Part shown: positions 1 through 8,223 of the stretch, one piece after another
How the letters are laid out: every line of letters starts with the position of its first letter
Numbering within the stretch: position 1 is the first letter of the stretch
Assembly (NCBI GenBank): GCA_019638625.1
Contig: JAHBTK010000001.1
Location: 62,001-126,000, forward strand
Source of the DNA: Chitinophagaceae bacterium
Lineage (GTDB): Bacteria; Bacteroidota; Bacteroidia; Chitinophagales; Chitinophagaceae
Reading direction: 5' to 3'
DNA: 64,000 nt
Position numbers and translations under genes: made by a program
Notes under the pieces: generated by a model
What the model saw: the letters and a program-made list of their open reading frames with translations, nothing else
The model's database searches: none
Told to the model about the DNA's origin: nothing

Positions 1-2
1 GG

Positions 3-881
3 GTCCGGCTACCGGGTATACGATTCAGGTTGACAGACCCTGACCTGCCGACAGATAATTTTATTATCTCGCTGGAGGAAGTGCCTTTAAAAATGGACCG
101 CACATATTCTGACAAACTGCTTATTTACCGGGAAAAGGAACAACTTACCATACCCGGCATAGAAGCGGAGGAAGCTGTTCATCCCTTGACCGGGAAAAAA
201 ATAAGTTGGGTATCCGGACAGTTTGAGCACCTGCTTCGCGAAGCAGATATCTCTTTTGAAGAAAAGCCTTTTGTGTACATTATTGATAGCCTGCATTCGT
301 TGCTGTTACGGAACCTCGATATCTTTATAGATACCGGGTTTTGTATTGATTACATAACCGGATTATCGGCGGCCAACAAGGAGAATAAGGAACCTGGTAT
401 AGAGGGGAGGGCAGCGAAGATAAGTGAATCCCCTCCGTTGCTTACGCTGTTCTGCCAGACACTTAAGGACCTTGTAAAGGAGCGGGTTTCCATAGCGGAC
501 AAAAGGGTCGTTACAGCCCTTTTCCTGGATGCATTGGAGGAATACAAGGAAGTCAGCGAGATCGTCACCTGTATGAGACGGAACATGAAGCATACGCTGC
601 CTGTTAATCAATACCCCGTTGAAAAGATGCAGTTATCCCTGGCTACAGAAGAAAAAATACGTGCGAATTTATTCGCGGAAGCAGGTAAAATTTTTCTGGC
701 AATGTTGCCGGAGGATTGCCAGGATGTGCTCAGAGAAATCAGGGATGCAGTCGGGAGAAATCCTTTGCTCAATACGAAAGCCCTGATGATAAATGATCCG
801 GGACTGAGGATATATGTAAGAAAGCTGACGGATATGGAGTTCCCGGACCTGATAGTCGCTTCCGGAGAGGAACTTATCTGA
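3..881 (+). CDS. FHIPEP-like (FlhA/SctV cytoplasmic domain-like) protein, 5'-partial
   Basis: The reading frame is open to the left edge of the window, so the start lies upstream; an internal TTG at 30 is not convincing because the coding similarity begins before it. The visible 292 codons match the order of motifs in the cytoplasmic half of FlhA/SctV export-gate proteins: a G-I-R-F-R strand, then an EEVPL segment (compare the family's NEVP/NEIR), then HPLTGKKISWV (compare DPxTGxxxxWV), then a helical region with VKERVSIADKRVV (compare ERISVRNMKLI), and a C-terminal segment ending in PDLIVASGEEL (compare PDLEVLSFGEI). No membrane segment is visible. It is separated by 18 nt from the next gene, which has the same architecture, so the two are probably co-transcribed. 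Similarity is judged by eye against remembered FlhA/InvA sequences; function is unknown. Confidence 0.7.
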   Translation, partial: VRLPGIRFRLTDPDLPTDNFIISLEEVPLKMDRTYSDKLLIYREKEQLTIPGIEAEEAVHPLTGKKISWVSGQFEHLLREADISFEEKPFVYIIDSLHSLLLRNLDIFIDTGFCIDYITGLSAANKENKEPGIEGRAAKISESPPLLTLFCQTLKDLVKERVSIADKRVVTALFLDALEEYKEVSEIVTCMRRNMKHTLPVNQYPVEKMQLSLATEEKIRANLFAEAGKIFLAMLPEDCQDVLREIRDAVGRNPLLNTKALMINDPGLRIYVRKLTDMEFPDLIVASGEELI

Positions 882-899
882 AATTGAAAAGACCACTCA

Positions 900-2498
900 A
901 TGCAAGCAGTGATAAAAATAGAAACGAATTTGTTATATGCAGGGATGCAAATAGAGGCTGCTGTTATCGAAAAGGCCGTTTCGGATATAACCGGTGTGTT
1001 AGGTATTCATGCCGGCATTGAATTATCGGTTGATAATGCGGGAGATGATCTTCTTAAAATAAATGGCACTCTATGCCTGTACCCGGATACACTATACCGG
1101 GAAATAAAGGAAAGACCGGGTAACAGGGAGGAGGAGACAACTGCTGTACAGGTTGAATTTGTAAGCCGGATCATTTGGTTGCAACCACAGGTGTTGTTTC
1201 CCGCCACGTTGCTGGCGGAATACATGCCGGCAAAGGCGCATGATGATGTTGACAGCACCGGAGCGACTGCATCATTACGGGAGATCATCGATGAGATGTT
1301 ATCGCTGGGGATCCCTGTCGGCGACCACTTGTTGATAAAGGAAAAGGTGGAGCAATATCGGGCGCAGGCGCCGGTAGATTATAACGGGTTGAGGGAAGAC
1401 CTGATTGAATCGTTATCTGTTTTTGAGATTGGTTTGTACATAAGTGAAAGTTATTTTCACAAGGTTTTTACAGCCCCCTCGGACCGGAATATGTTTACAC
1501 TGGTAAGGGATGCTTTATTTTATGAGACGGGCATACAATATCCGGACTTTAAGATCAGGTTTGAAAATACATTGCCGGATGCCTGTTTTTATTTCACGGT
1601 GAACAGTTACCGGTCGCTTCTATACAGGGGCTTGCCTCCGGATAAGATACTGGTAAACGATACAACCGACAGGTTACAGTTATATGGAATAAACAATAGC
1701 ATTCCGGCTATTAATCCGGCCAGCGGACTTCGTCATTCTATTGTGAACGGAAGTGAAGAGCATACGGCGAAAAGCAATGGATTTACTACCTGGAATATGT
1801 TGGGTTATTTTAGCCTTTGTCTGACCGGTTTTTTAAGAACACAGGGGTACAGATGTGTTGGACGAACCCTGGTATCGGATTACCTGAATCGGTTAGAGTA
1901 TGAATTTCCGGCTATTATTGAATTAATAAGAAAACAAAACCTGGAAAATATTCTAATCAGGACACTCCGCTTGCTGGCCAGGGAACAAATATCCATCCGG
2001 AACCTGCCGCTGATATTGGAAGCGGTATCTGAAAGCGATTGTATAGTTGCAGACGGGCACACGCGTATTATTTTCGACGAGAGAATACCTGTCTTGAATG
2101 GTTTTGAAAGCAATTGGAAAAACGATGCCGGGAATGTTGCGGAGTATGTGCGGGTAAAGATGAAAAGATATATCAGTCATAAGTGCACAAGAGGGCAGGC
2201 TACGCTGGCAGTGTATTTGCTCGACCCTAAAATAGAACGCCTCCTGGATCCGGGTACCACACCTGTTGATAAAAAAGAAACACAAAAGGACGTTTTAGCA
2301 GCGGTGGATGCGGAGATCGGTAGTGTGGTTGCTCCTTCTGCCACTGTTGTATTGACTACTGTTAATATAAGACCGCATTTTAGAAAACTTATTGAGCAAA
2401 GGTTTCCATACTTGGACGTAATATCTTACCAGGAACTATCCCCCGAATTGAATATACAGCCGGTAGCCAGGATCGGTTTAAAGACCGGAGAAATATAA
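900..2498 (+). CDS. FHIPEP-like soluble protein (divergent FlhA/SctV cytoplasmic domain)
   Basis: This 532-residue protein has no signal peptide and no membrane helix. Residues 1-200 hold an unrecognised N-terminal region with a helical segment around 125-170. From about residue 210 to the end the motif order is that of the FlhA/SctV cytoplasmic domain: TGIQYPDFKIRF, a TVNSYRS strand, LYGINNSIPAINPASG, GFTTWNMLG, a helical LNRLEYEFPAIIELI stretch, REQISIRNLPLILEAVSE, YVRVKMKRYISHK, and finally VVLTTVNIRPHFRKLIE with FPYLDVISYQEL. The last three blocks align almost residue for residue with those of Salmonella InvA as I remember it. Canonical FlhA/SctV also has an N-terminal domain of about eight membrane helices, which is absent. 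The role is unknown; it could be a gate-like ring component of an undescribed apparatus or a repurposed scaffold. Confidence 0.8.
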   Translation: MQAVIKIETNLLYAGMQIEAAVIEKAVSDITGVLGIHAGIELSVDNAGDDLLKINGTLCLYPDTLYREIKERPGNREEETTAVQVEFVSRIIWLQPQVLFPATLLAEYMPAKAHDDVDSTGATASLREIIDEMLSLGIPVGDHLLIKEKVEQYRAQAPVDYNGLREDLIESLSVFEIGLYISESYFHKVFTAPSDRNMFTLVRDALFYETGIQYPDFKIRFENTLPDACFYFTVNSYRSLLYRGLPPDKILVNDTTDRLQLYGINNSIPAINPASGLRHSIVNGSEEHTAKSNGFTTWNMLGYFSLCLTGFLRTQGYRCVGRTLVSDYLNRLEYEFPAIIELIRKQNLENILIRTLRLLAREQISIRNLPLILEAVSESDCIVADGHTRIIFDERIPVLNGFESNWKNDAGNVAEYVRVKMKRYISHKCTRGQATLAVYLLDPKIERLLDPGTTPVDKKETQKDVLAAVDAEIGSVVAPSATVVLTTVNIRPHFRKLIEQRFPYLDVISYQELSPELNIQPVARIGLKTGEI

Positions 2499-2923
2499 AA
2501 CAGGGTGAAAGCGTTTTGTTTCTTCTAATGATCTTTCCCCCGGATACGGACTTTTGTTTGACTGAAACCCTGTATTGTTTATCCTGCTCCATTGCTATTA
2601 CCGGAATTTGGCATAAAGAGCCATTAGTATCAGTACGATCCCGGTGATCATAATCCGGTGTACCGGTTTTATGACAAACATCTGTTTGTCCAGCACAAAT
2701 GCTTTCGGATTTAGTGAAGATGTGGTGGAATCTGTGTAATATGAGCTAAACAAGCCTGCAATATTTTCATTTTATGACAATCCGTTTGTTTTCAAAAAAC
2801 TTTCTGATGTCATGTGAAAAAAATAAATCATTGTGTATATTTAAACTGCGATCAACCGCACTGAGTAAATTTCTGATTGGAATATATATTCGGAATTACT
2901 TAACCAAAACTAAGCTCATTTTA
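2499..2923. other. Intergenic stretch upstream of the sigma factor
   Basis: This 425-bp stretch contains no clear gene. On the minus strand, 2753-2598 could encode 51 residues from a TTG codon, ending in a hydrophobic helix (ITGIVLILMALYA). It has no recognised relatives or convincing ribosome binding site, so I do not call it. The 3' part must hold the promoter of the sigma factor; a TATATTTA resembling the Bacteroidota -7 element (TAnnTTTG) lies about 90 nt upstream of the chosen GTG. Confidence 0.4.
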
Positions 2924-3517
2924 GTGAAAAGATATCATTCTCACAATGAACAGGAAAACCTTGTTTTAGTCAGTGGAGGAGACGAGACTGCCTTTTCTTC
3001 ATTATTTGAAAGATATTATCCCCCATTGTATCGCTTTCTGTATGAACATGTTAAAGACGAATCGATTGCAGAGGACCTGGTGCAGGATATTTTTACGAAG
3101 ATCTGGTTGATCCGGGAAACTTTACCTGGGATCAAAAATTTCAGGGCCTTTCTGTTTGTGATGGCCAGGAATTATGCTATAAATAATATCAAACTCCGGA
3201 TCAGGGAAAGAGAGAGGGTGAAAGCATGGTCGGTTATTCAGGAGTTTGCTGTTCATACCGATACCGACCTGTACAATCCTGATCTGCATATGGATGTAAT
3301 AGACGAGGCGATCAATGGTTTGCCTGATCAGCAGCGTAAGGCATGGACAATGAGCCGGAGAAGGAACATGAGATACGCGGAAATCTCGGTAGAAATGAAT
3401 ATATCCATAGAAACAGTAAAAAAATATATTCAATACGCAAACGGCCAATTAAGAAGAATAATAGCTTCAAAAATCGTCCTTTCTGTTATTAGTATCATTT
3501 TTCTTTTTAAAAAATAG
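2924..3517 (+). CDS. ECF-type RNA polymerase sigma-70 factor (Bacteroidota SusC-linked family)
   Basis: This 197-residue protein is an extracytoplasmic-function sigma factor. Region 2 is visible as FERYYPPLYRFLY, then DESIAEDLVQDIFTKIW and a helical segment with FLFVMARNYAINNI. Region 4 is visible as AINGLPDQQRKAWTMSR, then YAEISVEMNISIETVKKYI, the DNA-binding helix-turn-helix. The hydrophobic tail ending FLFKK is common in this family. The frame extends upstream to a TTG near 2774, but the domain begins at residue 51 of that frame, so I chose the GTG at 2924, which gives a family-typical length. The FecR gene follows after 51 nt, then susC and susD. By analogy with FecI/FecR systems it should direct transcription of the downstream locus when the transporter is occupied. 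Confidence 0.9.
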   Translation: MKRYHSHNEQENLVLVSGGDETAFSSLFERYYPPLYRFLYEHVKDESIAEDLVQDIFTKIWLIRETLPGIKNFRAFLFVMARNYAINNIKLRIRERERVKAWSVIQEFAVHTDTDLYNPDLHMDVIDEAINGLPDQQRKAWTMSRRRNMRYAEISVEMNISIETVKKYIQYANGQLRRIIASKIVLSVISIIFLFKK

Positions 3518-3568
3518 AAAAAGCATAGCCCCTTTTTATCACATTCGTTGTCTCATATTACAAACCAT

Positions 3569-4765
3569 ATGGTAAACAGAAGAAAGTTATTGGAGGAATT
3601 GTATCACAAGTGGGTAAATGGCACGGCTTCTTACGAAGAAGCGGAATTATTATTTGAGCTATTGGCGGAAATTGATGTTGACAGGGAATTACCTCCTTTA
3701 ATGGAAGAAAGATGGGAACAGGTTATGCTGGAGTCAAATAAGCTGTATAGGGAAAGAAATAACCCGGAAATGGTCAGCTCTATTTTAAACAGGTATCCCG
3801 TTGCAGGGAGAGGAAAGCCACAAATTAAAAAATACAGGTGGTTGCCGTATGCTGCTGTTTTTGTAGTGATAATGACTGCCGGTTTCCTGTTATGGAATAA
3901 TCCGTTCAGGAAAAGTGTGGTAGCCGTTGAGTCGTTTGGACCAGAAAATGAAACCGTTGCATCTCAAGGAATTGATAAAGCGATCCTGCAGCTTGCAGAC
4001 GGAAGTACAATAAATCTGGATAGTCTGGGAAAAGGGAAGATTATAGTTAAAAACGGCAAACCGGTTTTTAAAAAAGTCAATGGGGAAGAAGTAGCATTGT
4101 TCAATATCTCTTCTGCCAAAAAGTTCAATACTATTTTGGTGCCTAAAGGAGGAACATACCAGATTACATTATCGGATGGAACAGATGTCTGGATCAATGC
4201 GGCTTCATCAATTACCTTTCCTTCCGTTTTTGAGGACGACGGAAGAACTGTATCCGTAAGCGGCGAGATCTATTTTGAAGTTGCAAAAGACAAAGACAGA
4301 CCATTCAATATTGATGTCAGTGAAAAACTCAGGGTAGAGGTATTGGGAACAAAATTCAATATCAATGCATATGATGATGAATCTTCGGTTAATACTACGG
4401 TGCTTGAGGGTTCGGTAGCAATAAAAACGGCAATGAAGTCGGATGTTTTAACGGGTGGAGAGCAGGCCCAAACCAGGGCGGATGGCTCTACATGGATAGA
4501 AAAAAAGGTTGACCTGAACGCTGTTGTGGCCTGGAAAAATCATGAGTTCTATTTTGGAGAAAAATCGGATTTCAAAACAGTAATGAGGCAGATCGCCAGG
4601 TGGTATGATGTAGATGTCGTATATAAAACAGACGTGGAAGGACATATAGGCGGATATGTTTCAAGGGACGCTGGTCTTGAAAAAACCCTGCAGGCAATAG
4701 AAAAAGCCTGGGATGTAAAATTGACAATCGAGAGGAGAACAATAATAGTAGACCTGATAAAATAA
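3569..4765 (+). CDS. FecR-family anti-sigma factor
   Basis: This 398-residue inner-membrane regulator holds the cognate ECF sigma factor until a signal arrives from the SusC-type receptor. Residues 1-80 form a helical cytoplasmic sigma-binding region. One membrane helix follows (WLPYAAVFVVIMTAGFLLW). The periplasmic FecR domain includes GTYQITLSDGTDVWINA, the SGEIYFEVAKD strand and the VLGTKFNINAY and TTVLEGSV motifs. The C-terminal DUF4974 domain has the FYFGEKSDFKTVMRQIARWYD-type start and binds the receptor's STN domain in characterised relatives. The frame also opens at a TTG 21 nt upstream; I prefer the ATG at 3569. It sits between its sigma factor and susC, the standard order for this cassette. 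Confidence 0.9.
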   Translation: MVNRRKLLEELYHKWVNGTASYEEAELLFELLAEIDVDRELPPLMEERWEQVMLESNKLYRERNNPEMVSSILNRYPVAGRGKPQIKKYRWLPYAAVFVVIMTAGFLLWNNPFRKSVVAVESFGPENETVASQGIDKAILQLADGSTINLDSLGKGKIIVKNGKPVFKKVNGEEVALFNISSAKKFNTILVPKGGTYQITLSDGTDVWINAASSITFPSVFEDDGRTVSVSGEIYFEVAKDKDRPFNIDVSEKLRVEVLGTKFNINAYDDESSVNTTVLEGSVAIKTAMKSDVLTGGEQAQTRADGSTWIEKKVDLNAVVAWKNHEFYFGEKSDFKTVMRQIARWYDVDVVYKTDVEGHIGGYVSRDAGLEKTLQAIEKAWDVKLTIERRTIIVDLIK

Positions 4766-4785
4766 GGAGCAGACCTGAATAAAAA

Positions 4786-4811
4786 CCGCTTCGGGGTCGA
4801 GGCCGAAGCGG
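4786..4811. promoter_or_regulatory. Perfect 9-bp stem-loop in the susC leader
   Basis: CCGCTTCGG (4786-4794) pairs perfectly with CCGAAGCGG (4803-4811) across an 8-nt loop, in the 117-bp gap between fecR and susC. On the plus strand no T-run follows, so it does not look like a terminator for fecR. On the minus strand it is followed by TTTTT, the pattern of an intrinsic terminator. It may block antisense transcription, act as a processing site that separates the low-level regulators from the highly expressed receptor, or mark the 5' end of the susC leader. Confidence 0.5.
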
Positions 4812-4882
4812 GAACTAGTTTAGGTCAGCCAATATATATACTCTGGTAAGCAACATACTTTAACCTAAACTATTACAAAGTT

Positions 4883-7800
4883 ATGCAATTTATTAATTAT
4901 TGTAAATCCTGCTATGTACCAAAATTAAAATTATTGACCAAAACGCTGCTAATAATGAAGTTAACTGCAATTCTATTATTAACAGTTCTATTGAATGTTC
5001 AGGCGGAAGGATATTCCCAGATCAGCATTCATAAGCGGCAGGTCTCCCTACAAAAAGTCTTCTGGGAAATAAAAAAGCAAAGCGGCTATAATATTTTGTA
5101 CCGGTATGAGCTTATTGAGAATGTAAGCCCGGTAAGTGTTGATATAAGAAATGCTTCGGTGTCGGAAGCGCTGAATGAATGTTTAAAGCAAACCAACCTG
5201 TCATTTGAAATCTGGGACCAGACGATCATAATTAAAAGGAGGATTCCTTTTACATTAAATCATTCACCTGTTGTGGAACAACCTCCTGTAAAAGTGAGTG
5301 GAAAAGTGGTGGATGAAAGCGGTAATGGGGTGGCGGCGTCCGTAGTTGTGAAGGGATCTGGTAAAGGAACAACAACTAATTCGGAAGGATATTTCGAATT
5401 GGAGGATATTGATGAAAACTCTGTTCTGGTCATTACCGGAGTGGGAATAGAAGATGTTGAATTCAGGCTTGAAGGCAGAAAAAATATCCTGATAAAAGCG
5501 ACGACAAAAGTTACTTCCCAATCTGAAATAGTAGTTACCGCCCTGGGTATCGGTAAAGACCGCAAAAGTATCACCTATGCCACCCAAAGTGTTGATGCGG
5601 ATGAAGTGACCAAGGTTAAGGATCCGAGCTTTATGAATGCCCTGGCGGGTAAAGTATCCGGGGCAATTATTACAAAAGGGAATTTTGGTCCGGGAAGCCC
5701 CACGAAAATATTGCTGAGAGGCGATAAGTCGTTTATCGGGAACAGCGAACCGTTATATGTTATTGACGGCGCCCCGATGTATGGAGGATCGGCTCTCCTG
5801 GCAAATATGAACCCGGAAGATATTGAAAGCATGCAGGTAATGAAAGGTGCCTCTGCCGCTGCTTTATATGGAAGCCAGGCTGCCAATGGCGTGCTTCTTA
5901 TCACCACGAAGAAAGGTAAAAACAAAGGTGTGCAGGTGAATGTTTCTTCACAGGCTACATTGGAAAACGCGGTTGACCTTCCCGAACTGCAAACAAACTA
6001 TGGCAGAACAATACCTGCTCAAAACGATAGCTGGGGAGAGAAAGTCACAAACGGAAGTGATTCACACCTTAAGGAATTTTTTAAAACCGGGCTAACGCTG
6101 GTCAATGGATTGTCTGTGTCTGGTGGGAATGAACAGGCGCAGGTATATATGTCGTATGCCAATACGGATGCGAAGGGTATAATGCCGGAGAATAACTTGT
6201 CAAGAAATAATTTTACAATAAAGGGAAGTACCCAGTTGCTGAACAAAAAATTAACACTCGATGGTTCGGTTAATTATACGAATCAGAAAGTTTATGGTCA
6301 GAATTCCGCAGGGGGATACAGTGCGCTGCCCGGTATTTATTCCTTCCCGGTAGACGATGATTTCTCAAAATACAATGAGGATAATTTTGAAGTATGGGAT
6401 CCCGTTCGCCAGATGTATGTTCAGAATTGGGCCTATAACAGGAATGAAACATTCCCTAACCAAAACCCTTACTGGGTTCAGAAACGAAACCAGAGAGAAT
6501 CTTTCCGGGATAATTCTATCACATCTTTTACTGCCAAATATAAATTTACCAATTGGCTGAATCTTCAGGCCAGAGGTATTTACAATAAGATTGATGACAA
6601 ATTTGAAAGCAGGGATTATGCTTCTACATACGCAACGGTAGCAGGCGCCAATGGCGGCTATGGCACATCGACTTCCAGCACAACCTATTTTTATTCGGAC
6701 GTATTATTGACTTCTAATAAAAATCTTGGTGACGATTTTTCCTTATCAGTGACGCTGGGCGCCAGCGAAACGAAAACAAAAGCGAATGGGTTGAGCGTTT
6801 CAAGTACAGTGCCTACTTCTCTTACTTATCCGAATTATTTTTCTATATACGCTTTGAACGGGTTGTTCAATAAATCGGAGTATTTGCGGCGTACGTTAAG
6901 CCGGGCAATATTCGGTAACGTTACACTGGGTTACCTCGATAAATTATATCTCGATGTTACGGCAAGAAAAGAATGGAGTTCTACTATTTCTCAAGCCTAT
7001 TCTTACCCGTCTATCGGGCTATCGTACCTGGCGATTAATTATCCGTATAAAGAGAGCTTAGGAATTTCTTATCTTAAGTTCAGAGCATCGTATGCGGAAG
7101 TTGGAAACAGCCTGCCTTTTGGAATTCAAAGCTGGTCCCCTCCGTATACTTTGGACAACAGCGGGAACATCAACCCCAGAGGGTCGTTACCATTTTTCGA
7201 TGGGGCAGATACCACAAATTTAAAACCGGAAAGAACCAAATCATATGAGTTGGGAGCCGATCTGAGATTGTTAAATGACAAACTCGGTATTAACCTTACC
7301 TGGTATAGTGCAACAACTTTCGACCAGGTATTCCAGATACAGGCCCCAGCGGGAGCCGGAGCTACGAACTTTTGGATCAACGGCGGAACCATTAGAAATG
7401 AAGGTATCGAGGGAACTGTTTCTTACAAGATACTGGATGGCCGTTTTCAATGGACCACTGCCCTGAATTTCTCGTATAACAAGAATACTATAAGGGAAAT
7501 AAGCACTTTATTGAATGCGGATTATTTTGTTCTTGGCGGTTCTTACAGGGAAGTTCAGCTTTTTTTGACAAGACCGAAAGATGGCAAATATGGTTCGTAC
7601 GGTGATATGTATGGTAAAATATACGAAAGGGATGAGCACGGGGATTTTGTGTTGGGAAATGACGGGCTGCCTAAAATAACGGGTACCTTCGATTATTATC
7701 TCGGAAATGCCAACCCGAAGTTTCTCGCGGGGCTTAACAATTCATTCTCATACAAAAATATCCTGCTATCCTTTTTGGTTGACAGCAGGTTTGGTGGCAA

Positions 7801-8203
7801 AGTATATAACAGAACGGAGCAATGGCTTGATTATAAAGGACTATCGAAGAGAACCGGCGAGGCGAGGGATAATGGAGGCGTAGAGATTAACGGTAGTCTT
7901 GTTGACGCCAAAGCTTTTTACATGAACCAAACAGGGGCTGGCGCGGGAGGAGCGGCGGAAGGTAACCTCTATGATGTTACCAATGTGCGGTTAAGAGAAT
8001 TGTCGTTGGGGTACAGCTTTAACCAGATCAGGGCTTTCAGGCTGAATCTGTCACTGGTAGGAAGAAACCTGTTTTTCTTTTATAAGAAAGCGCCGTTTGA
8101 CCCCGAAATTGCTGCAAGCACTTCGCAAACTGCTGAAGGTATATCATCCTTTACGATGCCGGCAGTCAGATCATTTGGACTGAACCTTACTGCAACGTTT
8201 TAA
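4883..8203 (+). CDS. SusC/RagA-family TonB-dependent outer-membrane transporter with STN domain
   Basis: This 1106-residue protein is the receptor pore of a SusCD pair. A hydrophobic signal segment lies at about residues 20-44. Residues 55-118 form an STN (secretin/TonB N-terminal) domain, the part that signals to FecR in characterised systems, which fits the sigma/anti-sigma pair just upstream. A carboxypeptidase-regulatory-like beta-sandwich occupies about 135-215. The plug follows with ALAGKVSGAIITKG, VLLRGDKSF-like and PLYVIDGAPMYGG motifs and the NPEDIESMQVMKGASAAALYG hallmark of SusC plugs. The rest is a beta-barrel ending in an aromatic residue (LTATF). susD starts 20 nt downstream. 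The imported nutrient cannot be read from the sequence; transporters of this family import oligosaccharides, peptides or other polymers' fragments. Confidence 0.95.
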   Translation: MQFINYCKSCYVPKLKLLTKTLLIMKLTAILLLTVLLNVQAEGYSQISIHKRQVSLQKVFWEIKKQSGYNILYRYELIENVSPVSVDIRNASVSEALNECLKQTNLSFEIWDQTIIIKRRIPFTLNHSPVVEQPPVKVSGKVVDESGNGVAASVVVKGSGKGTTTNSEGYFELEDIDENSVLVITGVGIEDVEFRLEGRKNILIKATTKVTSQSEIVVTALGIGKDRKSITYATQSVDADEVTKVKDPSFMNALAGKVSGAIITKGNFGPGSPTKILLRGDKSFIGNSEPLYVIDGAPMYGGSALLANMNPEDIESMQVMKGASAAALYGSQAANGVLLITTKKGKNKGVQVNVSSQATLENAVDLPELQTNYGRTIPAQNDSWGEKVTNGSDSHLKEFFKTGLTLVNGLSVSGGNEQAQVYMSYANTDAKGIMPENNLSRNNFTIKGSTQLLNKKLTLDGSVNYTNQKVYGQNSAGGYSALPGIYSFPVDDDFSKYNEDNFEVWDPVRQMYVQNWAYNRNETFPNQNPYWVQKRNQRESFRDNSITSFTAKYKFTNWLNLQARGIYNKIDDKFESRDYASTYATVAGANGGYGTSTSSTTYFYSDVLLTSNKNLGDDFSLSVTLGASETKTKANGLSVSSTVPTSLTYPNYFSIYALNGLFNKSEYLRRTLSRAIFGNVTLGYLDKLYLDVTARKEWSSTISQAYSYPSIGLSYLAINYPYKESLGISYLKFRASYAEVGNSLPFGIQSWSPPYTLDNSGNINPRGSLPFFDGADTTNLKPERTKSYELGADLRLLNDKLGINLTWYSATTFDQVFQIQAPAGAGATNFWINGGTIRNEGIEGTVSYKILDGRFQWTTALNFSYNKNTIREISTLLNADYFVLGGSYREVQLFLTRPKDGKYGSYGDMYGKIYERDEHGDFVLGNDGLPKITGTFDYYLGNANPKFLAGLNNSFSYKNILLSFLVDSRFGGKVYNRTEQWLDYKGLSKRTGEARDNGGVEINGSLVDAKAFYMNQTGAGAGGAAEGNLYDVTNVRLRELSLGYSFNQIRAFRLNLSLVGRNLFFFYKKAPFDPEIAASTSQTAEGISSFTMPAVRSFGLNLTATF

Positions 8204-8223
8204 TAAGTGACCACCTTTAATAT

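Noticed and set aside
2598..2753. Minus-strand 51-codon frame ending in a hydrophobic helix
   Set aside because: It needs a TTG start, has no ribosome binding site or recognised relative, and is too short to judge.
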